A stretch of 64,000 nt of DNA. Source: Paraburkholderia sp. (GTDB taxonomy: Bacteria; Pseudomonadota; Gammaproteobacteria; Burkholderiales; Burkholderiaceae). Below are positions 45,179-54,782 of the stretch, piece by piece. The position numbers were made by a program, and so were the translations under genes. The notes under the pieces were generated by a model, which saw only the letters and a program-made list of their open reading frames with translations, made no database searches and was not told where the DNA came from. The stretch's first letter is position 1, and each line of letters opens with the position of its first letter. The stretch lies in NCBI RefSeq assembly GCF_024281035.1, contig NZ_JAMXLH010000053.1:1-64000 (forward strand), given 5' to 3'.

Positions 45179-45335
45179 GACGATCCCCCTTTACGAGTGA
45201 ACGTGTCGGGATGCGCGCGCAGTGTCTTACGATGCGCTGCGGGCCATCGCAAGCCGGCAGCGCGCGCCATTTCATTTTAGGCAACGCGAACGGACATACC
45301 ACCGCTCTCTACGCATCTCACACAATCCGCAGACG

Positions 45336-45364
45336 AAAAAAAACGCCAGCGCAAAGGCTGGCGT
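45336..45364 (-). terminator. Terminator of ahpF
   Basis: On the minus strand ACGCCAGC, 6-nt loop, GCTGGCGT is followed by eight T's. It is about 32 bp after the ahpF stop. Confidence 0.92.
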
Positions 45365-45396
45365 CTCATCCATCGGGCGGAAGATTTCGGCTGCGC

Positions 45397-46998
45397 TTAT
45401 GCGACCGCCGTGGCCGCCTTCGCGTCCTCTTCCTGATCCGCCGACGAGCGGATCAGATATTCGAACGCACCGAGCGATGCCTTGGCACCTTCGCCCACGG
45501 CGATCACGATCTGCTTGAACGGCACCGTCGTCACGTCGCCCGCGGCGAACACACCCGGAACCGACGTCTGCCCTTTCGCGTCGACTTCGATCTCGCCGTG
45601 CTTCGACAGCGCGACCGTGCCCTTGAGCCATTCGGTGTTCGGCACGAGGCCGATCTGCACGAACACGCCTTCCAGTTCGAGGTCATGCTTCACTTCCGTC
45701 GCACGGTCGAGATACGCGAGGCCCGTCACCCTCTGGCCGTCGCCGACGATTTCAGTGGTCTGCGCGCTCACGTGCACGGTGACGTTCGGCAGGCTGCGCA
45801 GCTTGCGTTGCAACACTTCGTCCGCGCGCAGTTGCGCGCCGAATTCGAGCAGCGTCACGTGGCTCACGATGCCCGCGAGGTCGATGGCCGCCTCGACACC
45901 GGAATTGCCGCCGCCGATCACCGCCACGCGCTTGCCCTTGAAGAGCGGACCGTCGCAGTGCGGGCAGTACGCCACGCCCTTGTTGCGGTATTCCTGCTCG
46001 CCCGGCACATTCACGTTGCGCCAGCGCGCGCCCGTCGCGAGCACCACGCTCTTTGCGCGCAGCGTCGCGCCGCTCGCGGTGCGGATCTCGATGGCCTTGT
46101 CGCCCGGCACGAGCGCCTCGGCGCGCTGGAGATTCATGATGTCGACGTCATAGGCGCGCACGTGCTGCTCCAGTGCCGCCGCGAATTTCGGCCCTTCCGT
46201 TTCCTGTACCGAGATGAAGTTCTCGATTGCCATGGTGTCGAGCACCTGGCCGCCGAAGCGCTCGGCCAGCACGCCGGTACGAATGCCCTTGCGTGCGGCG
46301 TAGATGGCTGCCGCCGCACCGGCGGGTCCGCCGCCGACGATCAGCATGTCGAAAATGTCCTTCGCGTCGAGCTTCTCTGCCGCGCGAGCGGTGGCGCCGG
46401 TATCGAGCTTCGCGAGAATTTCTTCGACGCCCATGCGGCCCTGGCCGAACACTTCGCCGTTCAGATAGATCGTCGGCACGGCCATGATCTGGCGCTGCTC
46501 GATTTCACCCTGGAACAGCGCACCATCGATCGTGACGATCTTCACGTTCGGATTGAGCGTCGCCATCGCATTGAGCGACTGCACGACTTCCGGGCAGTTC
46601 TGGCACGACAGCGACATATAGACTTCGAACGCGAACACGCCGTCGAGCGCGCGCACCTGTTCGATCACTTCGTTGTCGAGCTTCACCGGATGGCCGCCCA
46701 CCTGCAGCAGCGCGAGGACGAGCGACGTGAACTCATGGCCCATCGGAATGCCTGCGAACGCAACCTTGACGTCCGCATTCGCACGCCTGATTTCGAACGA
46801 AGGCACGCGCGCGTCGCCCGTTGCGGCGCCACGGCGTTCTTCATAGCGGATGCGATCGGACAGCGTAGCGATGTCCTGCAAAAGCGCCTGCAGTTCCTGC
46901 GACTTCTCGCCATCGTCGAGGTACGCAACGATCTCGAGCGACTGCGTGATCTTTTCCAGGTAGCTTTTAAGTTGAGTCTTGAGATTGGCGTCGAGCAT
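45397..46998 (-). CDS. ahpF: Alkyl hydroperoxide reductase subunit F
   Basis: A 533-aa flavoprotein disulfide reductase that passes electrons from NADH to AhpC. The N-terminal two-thioredoxin-fold domain has the SCQNCPEVVQSL redox motif, and the thioredoxin-reductase-like part has FAD motif MLIVGGGPAGAAAAIYAAR and the second redox pair CPHC. NAD(P) motif VAVIGGGNSGVEAAIDLAG follows. Its position 152 bp after ahpC and the same strand mark an ahpCF pair. Length is close to E. coli AhpF (521). Confidence 0.95.
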   Translation of the reverse strand: MLDANLKTQLKSYLEKITQSLEIVAYLDDGEKSQELQALLQDIATLSDRIRYEERRGAATGDARVPSFEIRRANADVKVAFAGIPMGHEFTSLVLALLQVGGHPVKLDNEVIEQVRALDGVFAFEVYMSLSCQNCPEVVQSLNAMATLNPNVKIVTIDGALFQGEIEQRQIMAVPTIYLNGEVFGQGRMGVEEILAKLDTGATARAAEKLDAKDIFDMLIVGGGPAGAAAAIYAARKGIRTGVLAERFGGQVLDTMAIENFISVQETEGPKFAAALEQHVRAYDVDIMNLQRAEALVPGDKAIEIRTASGATLRAKSVVLATGARWRNVNVPGEQEYRNKGVAYCPHCDGPLFKGKRVAVIGGGNSGVEAAIDLAGIVSHVTLLEFGAQLRADEVLQRKLRSLPNVTVHVSAQTTEIVGDGQRVTGLAYLDRATEVKHDLELEGVFVQIGLVPNTEWLKGTVALSKHGEIEVDAKGQTSVPGVFAAGDVTTVPFKQIVIAVGEGAKASLGAFEYLIRSSADQEEDAKAATAVA

Positions 46999-47150
46999 GG
47001 CGATTTCCGGCGGAGGATGAAGCAGGGAGGGGAATGCCTGATGAGGCGTCCGGGCCGCAAGCCGCAATGGCGCGGCCCGGAGGTGATACAGCCGTCGCGG
47101 CCGCGATGGCCGCTCAGGCTTTACTGCGTGTTTTACGGCTTGTAAAGCGC

Positions 47151-47714
47151 TTAGATCTTGCCGACGAGGTCGAGCGACGGCTTCAGCGTTTCAGCGCCCG
47201 GCGTCCACTTGGCGGGGCAGACTTCGCCCGGATGCGACGCGACGTATTGCGCAGCCTGCACCTTGCGCAGCAGTTCCTTCGCGTCACGGCCGATGCCGTT
47301 GTCGTGGATTTCGCACAGCTTGATGTCGCCTTGCGGGTTGATCACGAACGTGCCGCGCAGTGCGAGGCCTTCTTCTTCGATCATCACTTCGAAGTTGCGC
47401 GTGATTGCACCGGTCGGGTCGCCCACGAGCGGGTACTTGATCTTGGCGATCGTATCCGACGTGTCGTGCCATGCCTTGTGCGTGAAGTGCGTGTCGGTCG
47501 AGACGCCGTAGATTTCGACGCCCAGCTTCTGGAATTCAGCGTAGTGATCGGCCAGATCGCCCAGTTCCGTCGGGCACACGAACGTGAAGTCGGCCGGGTA
47601 GAACACGACAACAGACCACTTGCCCTTGAGGTTCTCTTCCGAAACCGGAACGAACTCGCCATTGTGATAAGCGGTGGCCTTGAACGGCTTGACTTGCGTG
47701 TTGATGAGAGACAT
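47151..47714 (-). CDS. ahpC: Alkyl hydroperoxide reductase subunit C (peroxiredoxin)
   Basis: A 187-aa typical 2-Cys peroxiredoxin that reduces peroxides. The peroxidatic Cys is in FYPADFTFVCPTELGDLADHY and the resolving Cys in HPGEVCPAKWTPG. The start MSLINTQVKPFKATAYHNGEF matches the AhpC family. A possible OxyR site lies about 100-140 bp upstream at 47816-47852. Confidence 0.96.
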   Translation of the reverse strand: MSLINTQVKPFKATAYHNGEFVPVSEENLKGKWSVVVFYPADFTFVCPTELGDLADHYAEFQKLGVEIYGVSTDTHFTHKAWHDTSDTIAKIKYPLVGDPTGAITRNFEVMIEEEGLALRGTFVINPQGDIKLCEIHDNGIGRDAKELLRKVQAAQYVASHPGEVCPAKWTPGAETLKPSLDLVGKI

Positions 47715-47815
47715 GCGTTGCTTCCTCGCTCTGGGTTGGAATGGGTTGGAAAAGGTATGGGCACAATTTACGTGAATTGGACCCGTTTGATAAATTGGTT
47801 GCTTTGATCGCGGGT

Positions 47816-47852
47816 ATTGGCAATTGCTATCGACCTTCGAATGGGCCGCTAT
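47816..47852. promoter_or_regulatory. Possible OxyR binding site upstream of ahpC
   Basis: ATTG-N7-CTAT-N7-CGAA-N7-CTAT. Spacing matches the OxyR pattern ATAG-N7-CTAT-N7-ATAG-N7-CTAT exactly; three of four elements are good (3/4, 4/4, 4/4) and one is poor. Confidence 0.5.
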
Positions 47853-48009
47853 CACCGTGACCGTACACGCTAGACGCAACGGATGCGCGCAACGGGTGTG
47901 AGCAACCAACGGGGCGTGAGGATACAACGAAACTGCGACATTACGCCTCATTGCTCCGCTATTTTTTGTAAATCGCGCTTGCATGCTGCGCGCGACAACA
48001 ATGGCCGCA

Positions 48010-48924
48010 TCAAAGCGCGCCGCCGCGCGCGGTCGCTGCACGCGCCGTAAGACGCTCTCGCAGAAATTGCGTCAACGCGCGGATCGTCACAGAAGTTTCG
48101 CGATGCCGCGGATAAACCGCATGCAGCGCGACGGGCGGCGGAATGAACGGCGTGAGCACTTCGACCAATAGCCCCGCATCGACCGATCCCGCGACGATGA
48201 AATCCGGCAGATACGCGATACCGAGTCCGGCGATGGCCGAGTCGCGGATCACTTCGCCGTTGTTCGCCCGCAGCGGGCCTTGCACATCGACTGACGTGTC
48301 CACGCCGTCAACAACGAAAGCCCACGCCGCGCGTCCTTGCTGCCCGTATGGCAAGCACGCGTGCTGTGCGAGATCGGCGGGCGTCGCGGGTGCCTGGCGA
48401 CGGCGACGGTAACCGGGGCTGCAGCACGCGATCATGCGCACGTCGATGAGCTTTTGCGCGACGAGCGTCGAATCCTGCAAACGCCCGATGCGCAGCGCCA
48501 TGTCGAATCCCTCGCCGATCACGTCGACCGTGCGGTCGCTCAGATCCATGTCGAAGCGCACATCTGGATGCGCGCGCAAGAATTCGGCGACGAGCGGCGA
48601 CAGATGCGCCATGCCGAACGACATCGGCGCGCTCACTCTCAGCAGCCCGCGTGGCTCGGTGCGGCGTGCGGACATCGCGCGTTCGGCCTCGCCCACGTCC
48701 GCGAGAATGCGCTTCGCGCGCTCGTAAAAGTCCTGGCCAAGCTCCGTGACCGCCACATTGCGCGTATTGCGCACGAGCAGCCGCACGCCGAGGCTCCCCT
48801 CCAGCGCGGCCACGCGCCGGCTCACGAACTGCTTCGACAGGCGCAGCCGGTTGGCCGCGGCCGTGAAATTGCCCGCGTCCACGGCTGCGATGAAGATCCG
48901 CATGTCGTCGAATTGCATGGCCAT
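48010..48924 (-). CDS. LysR family transcriptional regulator
   Basis: A 304-aa regulator. HTH at about residues 5-62 (FDDMRIFIAAVDAGNFTAAANRLRLSKQFVSRRVAALE), effector domain about 90-295 with RGLLRVSAPMSFGMAHLSPLVAEFL. This resembles the CrgA/DsdC branch. It is divergent from the pirin gene (118 bp), which is its most likely target. Two adjacent starts (48924 and 48918) are possible. Confidence 0.88.
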   Translation of the reverse strand: MAMQFDDMRIFIAAVDAGNFTAAANRLRLSKQFVSRRVAALEGSLGVRLLVRNTRNVAVTELGQDFYERAKRILADVGEAERAMSARRTEPRGLLRVSAPMSFGMAHLSPLVAEFLRAHPDVRFDMDLSDRTVDVIGEGFDMALRIGRLQDSTLVAQKLIDVRMIACCSPGYRRRRQAPATPADLAQHACLPYGQQGRAAWAFVVDGVDTSVDVQGPLRANNGEVIRDSAIAGLGIAYLPDFIVAGSVDAGLLVEVLTPFIPPPVALHAVYPRHRETSVTIRALTQFLRERLTARAATARGGAL

Positions 48925-49042
48925 TGTCCACTTAATGGTGACAGTGAGTCGTATTTTACGGCAATTAGACGCAATCTGATTGACCTACACTACGCCTCAC
49001 GCATTCAGGCAACTCAGCCTGACAACATCACTGGAGGTCGAA

Positions 49043-49768
49043 ATGATTGAACTTCGCAAGGCAGATCAGCGCGGTCGCGGCGAACACGGCTGGCTCAGCT
49101 CGCGTCACACGTTCTCGTTCGCGAACTACTACGATCCGAAGCAGATCGGCTTCTCGGATCTGCTTGTCATCAACGACGACCGCGTCGCCCCGGCTCGCGG
49201 CTTCGGCAAGCACCCGCACCGCGACATGGAAATCTTCTCGTACGTGCTCGAAGGCGCGCTCGAGCATAAGGATTCGATGGGCACCGGCTCGGTGATCGTC
49301 CCCGGCGACGTGCAGCTCATGAGCGCGGGCACCGGCGTTACGCACAGCGAGTTCAACCATTCGGCGAACGAACCCGTGCACTTTCTGCAGATCTGGATCG
49401 CACCGAATGTGAAAGGCGCGCAGCCGCGTTATGCACAGAAGAATTTCACCGATGCCGAAAAGCAAGGCAAGCTGCGGCTCGTGCTCTCGCCGGACGGCGC
49501 CGAGGACTCGCTTGAGATACGCCAGGACGCGCGCGTCTATGCAGGCCGCTTCGACGGTGCGGAAAGCGCGAAGCTCGCCATCGGCGCGGACCGCTTCGCT
49601 TACGTGCACGTCGCACGCGGTAGCGTGAGCGTGAACGGCGTTGCGTTTGGCGAAGGCGATGGCGCGCGCATCCGTAACGAACGCGAACTGACGTTCAGCC
49701 AGGGCGACGACGCCGAAGTGCTGGTCTTCGATCTTCGCAACATGGAATCGTCGGAATTCTGGTCGTAA
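49043..49768 (+). CDS. Pirin family protein (bicupin)
   Basis: A 241-aa pirin-type bicupin. The metal ligands of the N-terminal cupin are in KHPHRDMEIFSYVLEGALEHKDSMG, and the conserved GTGVTHSEFNHS follows. Bacterial pirins of this length resemble quercetin 2,3-dioxygenase-like YhhW; substrate here unknown. GGAGG upstream of ATG 49043 decides the start; an in-frame ATG at 48980 is rejected. Confidence 0.92.
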   Translation: MIELRKADQRGRGEHGWLSSRHTFSFANYYDPKQIGFSDLLVINDDRVAPARGFGKHPHRDMEIFSYVLEGALEHKDSMGTGSVIVPGDVQLMSAGTGVTHSEFNHSANEPVHFLQIWIAPNVKGAQPRYAQKNFTDAEKQGKLRLVLSPDGAEDSLEIRQDARVYAGRFDGAESAKLAIGADRFAYVHVARGSVSVNGVAFGEGDGARIRNERELTFSQGDDAEVLVFDLRNMESSEFWS

Positions 49769-49816
49769 CGTGTAATCGCGGCGTGGCATTGCCGCGTGGA
49801 ATTGCATAGTCTGTAT

Positions 49817-49842
49817 GAGAGGCCCGCACGGGCCTCTCTTTC
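49817..49842 (+). terminator. Terminator after pirin gene
   Basis: GAGAGGCCC, loop GCAC, GGGCCTCTC, then TTTC. About 48 bp after the stop. Confidence 0.88.
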
Positions 49843-49903
49843 AGCAGGCTTCATATCGTCAGAAAAGAACTGAAACAACGTCATCCCGTCGGAGGGAAAC
49901 AAC

Positions 49904-50317
49904 ATGCGATACAACCTGTTCGGCCAGGGTAACGACGCGGTCCTGCTCGTGTCCCGCATCCTGCTTGCTACGCTGTTCGTCCTGTTCGGTTGGCAAAAGC
50001 TCACCGGCTTCACGGGCACCGTCATGTACATGGCGCACGTCGGCGCACCGGTGCCTACCGTTTCGGCGGTCATTGCCGTCGTCATGGAATTCTTCGTCGG
50101 CGTGCTGATCGTCGTGGGTTTTTACACGCGCCCGCTCGCCGTGCTGCTCGCGCTCTATACCATCGCCACCGGCTTGATCGGCCATCGCTTCTGGACCGAG
50201 ACCGGCATGGCGCAAATGGGCGACATGATCAACTTCTACAAGAACGTCAGCATCGCGGGCGGACTGCTCGCGCTCGCCGTGGCCGGGCCCGGACGCATCT
50301 CGCTCGACCGGAAGTAA
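49904..50317 (+). CDS. DoxX family membrane protein
   Basis: A 137-aa protein with four hydrophobic segments. The DoxX hallmarks are RILLATLFVLFGWQKLTGFTGTVMYM and FYTRPLAVLLALYTIATGLIGHRFW. Members sit in the inner membrane and are linked to redox or thiol stress in some bacteria; function here unknown. It follows pirin but after a terminator. Confidence 0.9.
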   Translation: MRYNLFGQGNDAVLLVSRILLATLFVLFGWQKLTGFTGTVMYMAHVGAPVPTVSAVIAVVMEFFVGVLIVVGFYTRPLAVLLALYTIATGLIGHRFWTETGMAQMGDMINFYKNVSIAGGLLALAVAGPGRISLDRK

Positions 50318-50352
50318 TCGCCTGCCCGAGCGCATTCGCGCTCCCCTCCCGC

Positions 50353-50386
50353 AAGGCGCGATACGCTTGACGCATCGCGCCTTTTT
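50353..50386 (+). terminator. Terminator after doxX
   Basis: AGGCGCGAT, 11-nt loop, ATCGCGCCT followed by TTTT, 37 bp after the stop. Confidence 0.9.
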
Positions 50387-50539
50387 CGTTGCTGTTGCAT
50401 GGGACGCCTGCACCGCGCGCCTGCTCTGCGCTGCTGCACTGCGGTAAAGCGCGGCCCTGGCATTGGGCCTGAAACGACGTCTTCTGCGCTACCATCCCTA
50501 ACGTCACCCAACACAAAAACACAGGGAGGGAGGCACGAC

Positions 50540-52204
50540 ATGTCCACGGCCACGCCTGACACAGCGCCGGGCTTCTACCAGCGCCACCTCAAGGACCTGC
50601 TCGCCGGCTGCGCAATCGCCGGCCTGCTGCTGCCCGAAGCCGTTGCGTACGCCAATATCGGCAACGTGCCGCCACAAGCCGGTATCGTCGCGTTGCTCGC
50701 GGGCCTCGTGCTCTATGGCGTGATCGGCAACAGCCGCTTCGCCGTTGTGTCGTCAACGTCTTCATCGGCTGCCGTGCTCGCCGCCGTCACGCTCTCCGCA
50801 TCCGGCGGCGACGCCGCCACGCGGCTCCTGCTCGGCGCGGGCATCATCATCATGGCCGGCCTGTTCTTCCTCGTCGCAAGCGCCGCGCGCCTTGGCAACA
50901 TGTCCGATTTCATCGCCAAGTCCGTATTGCGCGGCTTCACGTTCGGGCTCGCCATCACCATCGTTCTCAAGCAGTGCGGACTCGCGCTGCGCGTGAACCC
51001 CGTGCACTCCGACGCGCCGCGCTATCTGTGGGGCCTGCTCGAAACGTCGAAGCAGTGGAGCCTCTACGGCGGCGCACTCGCCATCGTCGCGCTCGTCATT
51101 CTGTACGGACTCAGACGCTGGCCGCGCGTGCCTGCCACGCTCGTCGTGATCGTGCTGTCCATCGCGCTCGGCTATGCCGTCGATCTCTCGCACTACGGCA
51201 TCGTGCAGGTGGGTGAGATCGACCTCGCGCACATCGGCTTCGGTCTACCCGATCTCGAACGCACTCAATGGCTGCGCTGCGGCGAGCTGGCCTTCGCGAT
51301 GATGTTGATCGTCTATGCCGAGTCGTACGGCTCGATACGCGGCTTCGCACTGAAGCACGACGATCCGTTCTCGCCGAACCGCGATCTCGCCGCACTCGGC
51401 GCGAGCAATCTCGTCTCCGGCCTCTTCGGCGGCATGCCGGTGGGCGCCGGTTATTCGGGGACCTCCGCCAACGAGGCTGCGGGCGCGCAGACGCGCGTGG
51501 CAGCGTGGACCGCCGCCGCGGTCATTGCATTGATGGTCGCGCTCCTGCTGCCGCAAATCGCGCATATTCCCGAGCCGGTGCTGGCCGCGATCGTGATTCA
51601 CGCGGTAAGCCACACGATCAATCCGCACGTATTCGCGCCGTATCTCAAGTGGCGACGCGACCGCTTTCTCGCGCTCGGCGCGTGTCTTGCGGTGCTCTTG
51701 CTCGGCGTGCTGGACGGCCTGCTGCTCGCCATCGCCGTGAGCCTGCTCTGGACGCTGCGCAATCTTTCGGAGCCGAAGGTGAGCGTGCTGGGGCGGCTCG
51801 GCGATACGCACGATTTCGTCGATACGCGCAGCCATCCGGATGCCCAGCCGGTGCCGGGCATGATCATCGTGCGGCCAGAAGCGCCGCTCTTCTTCGCCAA
51901 CGTCGAGCGCGTGCTCTCGCATCTGCGCATGCTCACGGCGAAGCACGACGAGACCATGCGGCACACGATCATCAGCCTCGAAGAATCGGCCGATATCGAC
52001 GGCTCGACCATCGAGGCCCTGCAGACCTACGCCGCCGAAGTCTCACGAGACGGCCGCCAGCTCGTGCTCGCGCGCCTCAAGCCGCGCGTCTTGCACGTGC
52101 TCACGCGCGCGGCGACCGACGCGCTGCCCGTTGCGGCGCTAAACGAACTGAGCGTGGACGTCTGCGTGCATTCGTTACTCGATGCGCAGACAACGACTCA
52201 TTGA
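50540..52204 (+). CDS. SulP-family anion transporter with STAS domain
   Basis: A 554-aa inner-membrane protein. The transport domain starts LKDLLAGCAIAGLLLPEAVAYANIGNVPPQAGI, a SulP signature, and continues through about 10-12 segments to residue 400. A C-terminal STAS domain (about 440-545) contains HTIISLEESADIDGSTIEALQ. Likely anion (sulfate, bicarbonate or carboxylate) uptake; the ion cannot be read. AGGGAGGGAGG lies just before ATG 50540, fixing the start. Confidence 0.92.
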   Translation: MSTATPDTAPGFYQRHLKDLLAGCAIAGLLLPEAVAYANIGNVPPQAGIVALLAGLVLYGVIGNSRFAVVSSTSSSAAVLAAVTLSASGGDAATRLLLGAGIIIMAGLFFLVASAARLGNMSDFIAKSVLRGFTFGLAITIVLKQCGLALRVNPVHSDAPRYLWGLLETSKQWSLYGGALAIVALVILYGLRRWPRVPATLVVIVLSIALGYAVDLSHYGIVQVGEIDLAHIGFGLPDLERTQWLRCGELAFAMMLIVYAESYGSIRGFALKHDDPFSPNRDLAALGASNLVSGLFGGMPVGAGYSGTSANEAAGAQTRVAAWTAAAVIALMVALLLPQIAHIPEPVLAAIVIHAVSHTINPHVFAPYLKWRRDRFLALGACLAVLLLGVLDGLLLAIAVSLLWTLRNLSEPKVSVLGRLGDTHDFVDTRSHPDAQPVPGMIIVRPEAPLFFANVERVLSHLRMLTAKHDETMRHTIISLEESADIDGSTIEALQTYAAEVSRDGRQLVLARLKPRVLHVLTRAATDALPVAALNELSVDVCVHSLLDAQTTTH

Positions 52205-52229
52205 AGCGAGGTTTTGTCGCCGGCTGCGG

Positions 52230-52245
52230 AAATTTGATCAAATTT
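52230..52245. promoter_or_regulatory. Candidate GntR operator O1 (palindrome)
   Basis: AAATTTGATCAAATTT, a perfect 16-bp palindrome, 26 bp after the SulP stop and 96 bp before the aminotransferase start. Confidence 0.6.
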
Positions 52246-52269
52246 ACTTCCCCCAATCTCCCGTGCGAT

Positions 52270-52283
52270 GATTTGATCAAATC
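52270..52283. promoter_or_regulatory. Candidate GntR operator O2 (palindrome)
   Basis: GATTTGATCAAATC, a perfect 14-bp palindrome sharing the 12-mer ATTTGATCAAAT with O1. The centres are 39 bp apart. Confidence 0.6.
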
Positions 52284-52341
52284 GTGACGCGCATCGCAGG
52301 CAGGCGGCGCGCGTCCAAAAAAAAGCACACAGGAGACACCC

Positions 52342-53700
52342 ATGCCAACCCGTCAACGCGTGAACCGGGCGCGCGCGCAGCGCGTTCTTGCACGCGAGCG
52401 CGAAGCCTTCATCGCGGCCCGCCCGAAGTCGCAGGCGCTTTCGGCGCGCGCGGCGCAGCACCTGCTGTTCGGCGTGCCGCTGCACTGGATGAACGACTGG
52501 TCGACGCCGTTCTCGCTCTATGTCGAAGCTGCCCGCGGCGCGACGTTCACCGATGCCGACGGCCATCGCTACGCCGACTTCTGCCTCGGCGACACGGGCG
52601 CGATGTTCGGTCATGCGCCGGAACCGGTGGCGCGCGCCATCGCGGCGCAGGCACAGCGCGGCTTCACGACCATGCTGCCGGGCGAGGACGCCGCAGCCGT
52701 GGGAGAAGCACTCGCACAGCGCTTCGGCCTGCCGTACTGGCAGTTCGCAATGACCGCGAGCGACGCGAACCGCTTCGCGCTGCGCTGGGCGCGCGCGGCG
52801 ACGGGACGCAGGCACATCGTCGTATTTAACGGCTGCTATCACGGCACGGTGGACGACGTATTCGTCGATCTGATCGACGGCGTGCCGACGCAGCGTGCGA
52901 GCCTGCTCGGCCAGGTGCACGATCTGCTGCCCTTTACGCGCGTGGTCGAATTCAACGATCTCGACGCGCTCGACAAGGCGCTCGCCGATGGCGAAGTTGC
53001 CTGCGTGCTGGCCGAACCGGCAATGACCAACGTCGGCATGGTGCTGCCCGAGCCCGGCTTCTGGCGCGAAGCCCAGGCGCTCATGCGCCGCCACGGCACG
53101 CTGCTCGCCATCGACGAAACCCACACGATCAGCAGCGGACCACGCGGGTACGCGCGCGCGCACGACATCGAACCCGATCTCTTCGTGCTCGGCAAACCGG
53201 TGGGCGGCGGCATGCCGTGCGCGGTCTACGGCTTTTCCGCCGAGCTTGCCGCGCGCGCGCAGCAAGCGAAGCTCGACGCGCCGCCCGGCCATTCGGGCAT
53301 CGGCACGACGCTCACGGCAAACATGCTGTCGATGAGCGCAATGCGCGCAACGCTCGCAGAAGTGATGACCGAGGCGGCCTACGAGCACATGTTCGCACTC
53401 GCGCAACGCCTGGCCGTTGGGCTTGCGGCGACGATCGCGCGCCATGATCTGCCGTGGTGCGTGACACGCGTGGGCGCGCGCACCGAATTCCAGTTCTGCG
53501 CCACGCCGCCGCGCAACGGCACCGAAGCGCGCGCCGCGATGGACGACGAACTCGAACACATCGTGCATCTGTATCTGCTGAATCGCGGCGTGCTGATCAC
53601 GCCGTTCCACAACATGATGCTCGTGTGTCCGGACACGACGGCCGCCGACGTCGACCGCCTGCTCGAAGCCTTCGACGCATGTTTGACGGAACTGACATGA
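52342..53700 (+). CDS. Class III aminotransferase (GSA-aminomutase/omega-transaminase-like)
   Basis: A 452-aa PLP enzyme of fold type I. The family motifs are DADGHRYADFCLGDTGAMFGHAPEP, GYHGT-like NGCYHGTVDDV, and LLAIDETHTISSGPRGYARAHDIEPDLFVLGKPVGGGMPC containing the PLP lysine. It resembles glutamate-1-semialdehyde aminomutase-like enzymes rather than HemL itself (no hem context). The natural substrate is unknown. It is preceded by two palindromes and followed by its likely regulator. Confidence 0.88.
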   Translation: MPTRQRVNRARAQRVLAREREAFIAARPKSQALSARAAQHLLFGVPLHWMNDWSTPFSLYVEAARGATFTDADGHRYADFCLGDTGAMFGHAPEPVARAIAAQAQRGFTTMLPGEDAAAVGEALAQRFGLPYWQFAMTASDANRFALRWARAATGRRHIVVFNGCYHGTVDDVFVDLIDGVPTQRASLLGQVHDLLPFTRVVEFNDLDALDKALADGEVACVLAEPAMTNVGMVLPEPGFWREAQALMRRHGTLLAIDETHTISSGPRGYARAHDIEPDLFVLGKPVGGGMPCAVYGFSAELAARAQQAKLDAPPGHSGIGTTLTANMLSMSAMRATLAEVMTEAAYEHMFALAQRLAVGLAATIARHDLPWCVTRVGARTEFQFCATPPRNGTEARAAMDDELEHIVHLYLLNRGVLITPFHNMMLVCPDTTAADVDRLLEAFDACLTELT

Positions 53701-53743
53701 GCCGCACCACGTTCACCACGCCCGACACGCTCACCACGTCGCG

Positions 53744-54511
53744 ATGAAAACACGCGCCCACCAATCGTTGCAGGACGAAACCTACGCGACGCTGCGCCGA
53801 TGGCTGAGCCTCGGACGCTTCGTGCCCGGCGAGCGGCTGCGCATCCACGCACTCGCCGAACAACTGGGCGTCGGCGAGATGCCGGTGCGCGCGGCGCTCG
53901 TGCGTCTTGCGGCGGAATCCGCGCTCGTGAGCGTGCCCAATCGCGGCGTGCTGGTGCCGCAGCTCACGCGCGCGCAATTCGACGATGCGTTGAACGTGCG
54001 TGTGATGCTCGAAGGCGAAGCGGCGAGCCTCGCTACGCCCCGGCTCACCGACGACGAGATCGCGCAACTCGACGCACTCTGCGCGCACATGGGCGAGGCG
54101 CTTGCGCAAAACAGGCGCACACGCTATCTGGACGCCAACGAGGTGTTCCACCTCGTGCTGTACCGCGCATGTGGCTCGCCGCTGCTGGTCGATCTGATCG
54201 AGACTGTCTGGCTGCAAGTCGGGCCGATCTCGAACCTGCTGTTCGACGACAGCGGCTTCGCGGCCACGCTCAACGACGCTCACGACGGCCTGATGCGGCG
54301 GCTCAAGCGCCGCGACGCCGAAGGCGTGCGGCACGCAATCGAACGCGAATTGCGGCACGCGGCGCAGCAGTTGCATAAACACTGCCTGCCTGATGCAGTG
54401 GGTAACGGCGCGGACTACAGCGCGGCCAACGGCGCAGGCGACACGCAAATCATTGCCCACGCCGGTCGGCCCGCACGGCGAAGCGCCACGCCCGCGAAGC
54501 TGCGGACTTGA
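53744..54511 (+). CDS. GntR family regulator (FCD type)
   Basis: A 255-aa regulator. Winged-helix domain at about residues 8-75 (GRFVPGERLRIHALAEQLGVGEMPVRAALVRLAAESALVSVPNRGVLV), FCD domain about 80-210 with the metal or ligand His in DANEVFHLVLYRACGS and DAHDGLMRRLKRRDAEGV. The C-terminal tail is low-complexity. It lies 43 bp after the aminotransferase and is the obvious candidate to bind the two ATTTGATCAAAT sites. Confidence 0.9.
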   Translation: MKTRAHQSLQDETYATLRRWLSLGRFVPGERLRIHALAEQLGVGEMPVRAALVRLAAESALVSVPNRGVLVPQLTRAQFDDALNVRVMLEGEAASLATPRLTDDEIAQLDALCAHMGEALAQNRRTRYLDANEVFHLVLYRACGSPLLVDLIETVWLQVGPISNLLFDDSGFAATLNDAHDGLMRRLKRRDAEGVRHAIERELRHAAQQLHKHCLPDAVGNGADYSAANGAGDTQIIAHAGRPARRSATPAKLRT

Positions 54512-54782
54512 TCTCCCTGGCCGCACGCGACCCGCAAGGCGCGCGCGGCCGCTCCCAACCATGGGGAAATAGTCCAACTCCGCTCGCGCACGAATCGGTG
54601 CGCGATTCGTGGTGATTTTGCGGCGATAATCACGCCTTCGCGGCAACAGCCAAGCACGCTGCGCCGCACGGCGCAACGGCTGTACAGCCAGCGTCGACGC
54701 ATGCACGAAATCGTGCGACACTCACGCGCCGCGCGGCCATCCGGTCGCGCACCCGGCGCCCACAGCCCCCCTCGCACGCACT

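Noticed and set aside
47000..47150. Possible terminator between ahpC and ahpF
   Set aside because: GC-rich inverted segments exist near 47095-47120 but none forms a convincing stem with a T-tract, so ahpCF may be one transcript.
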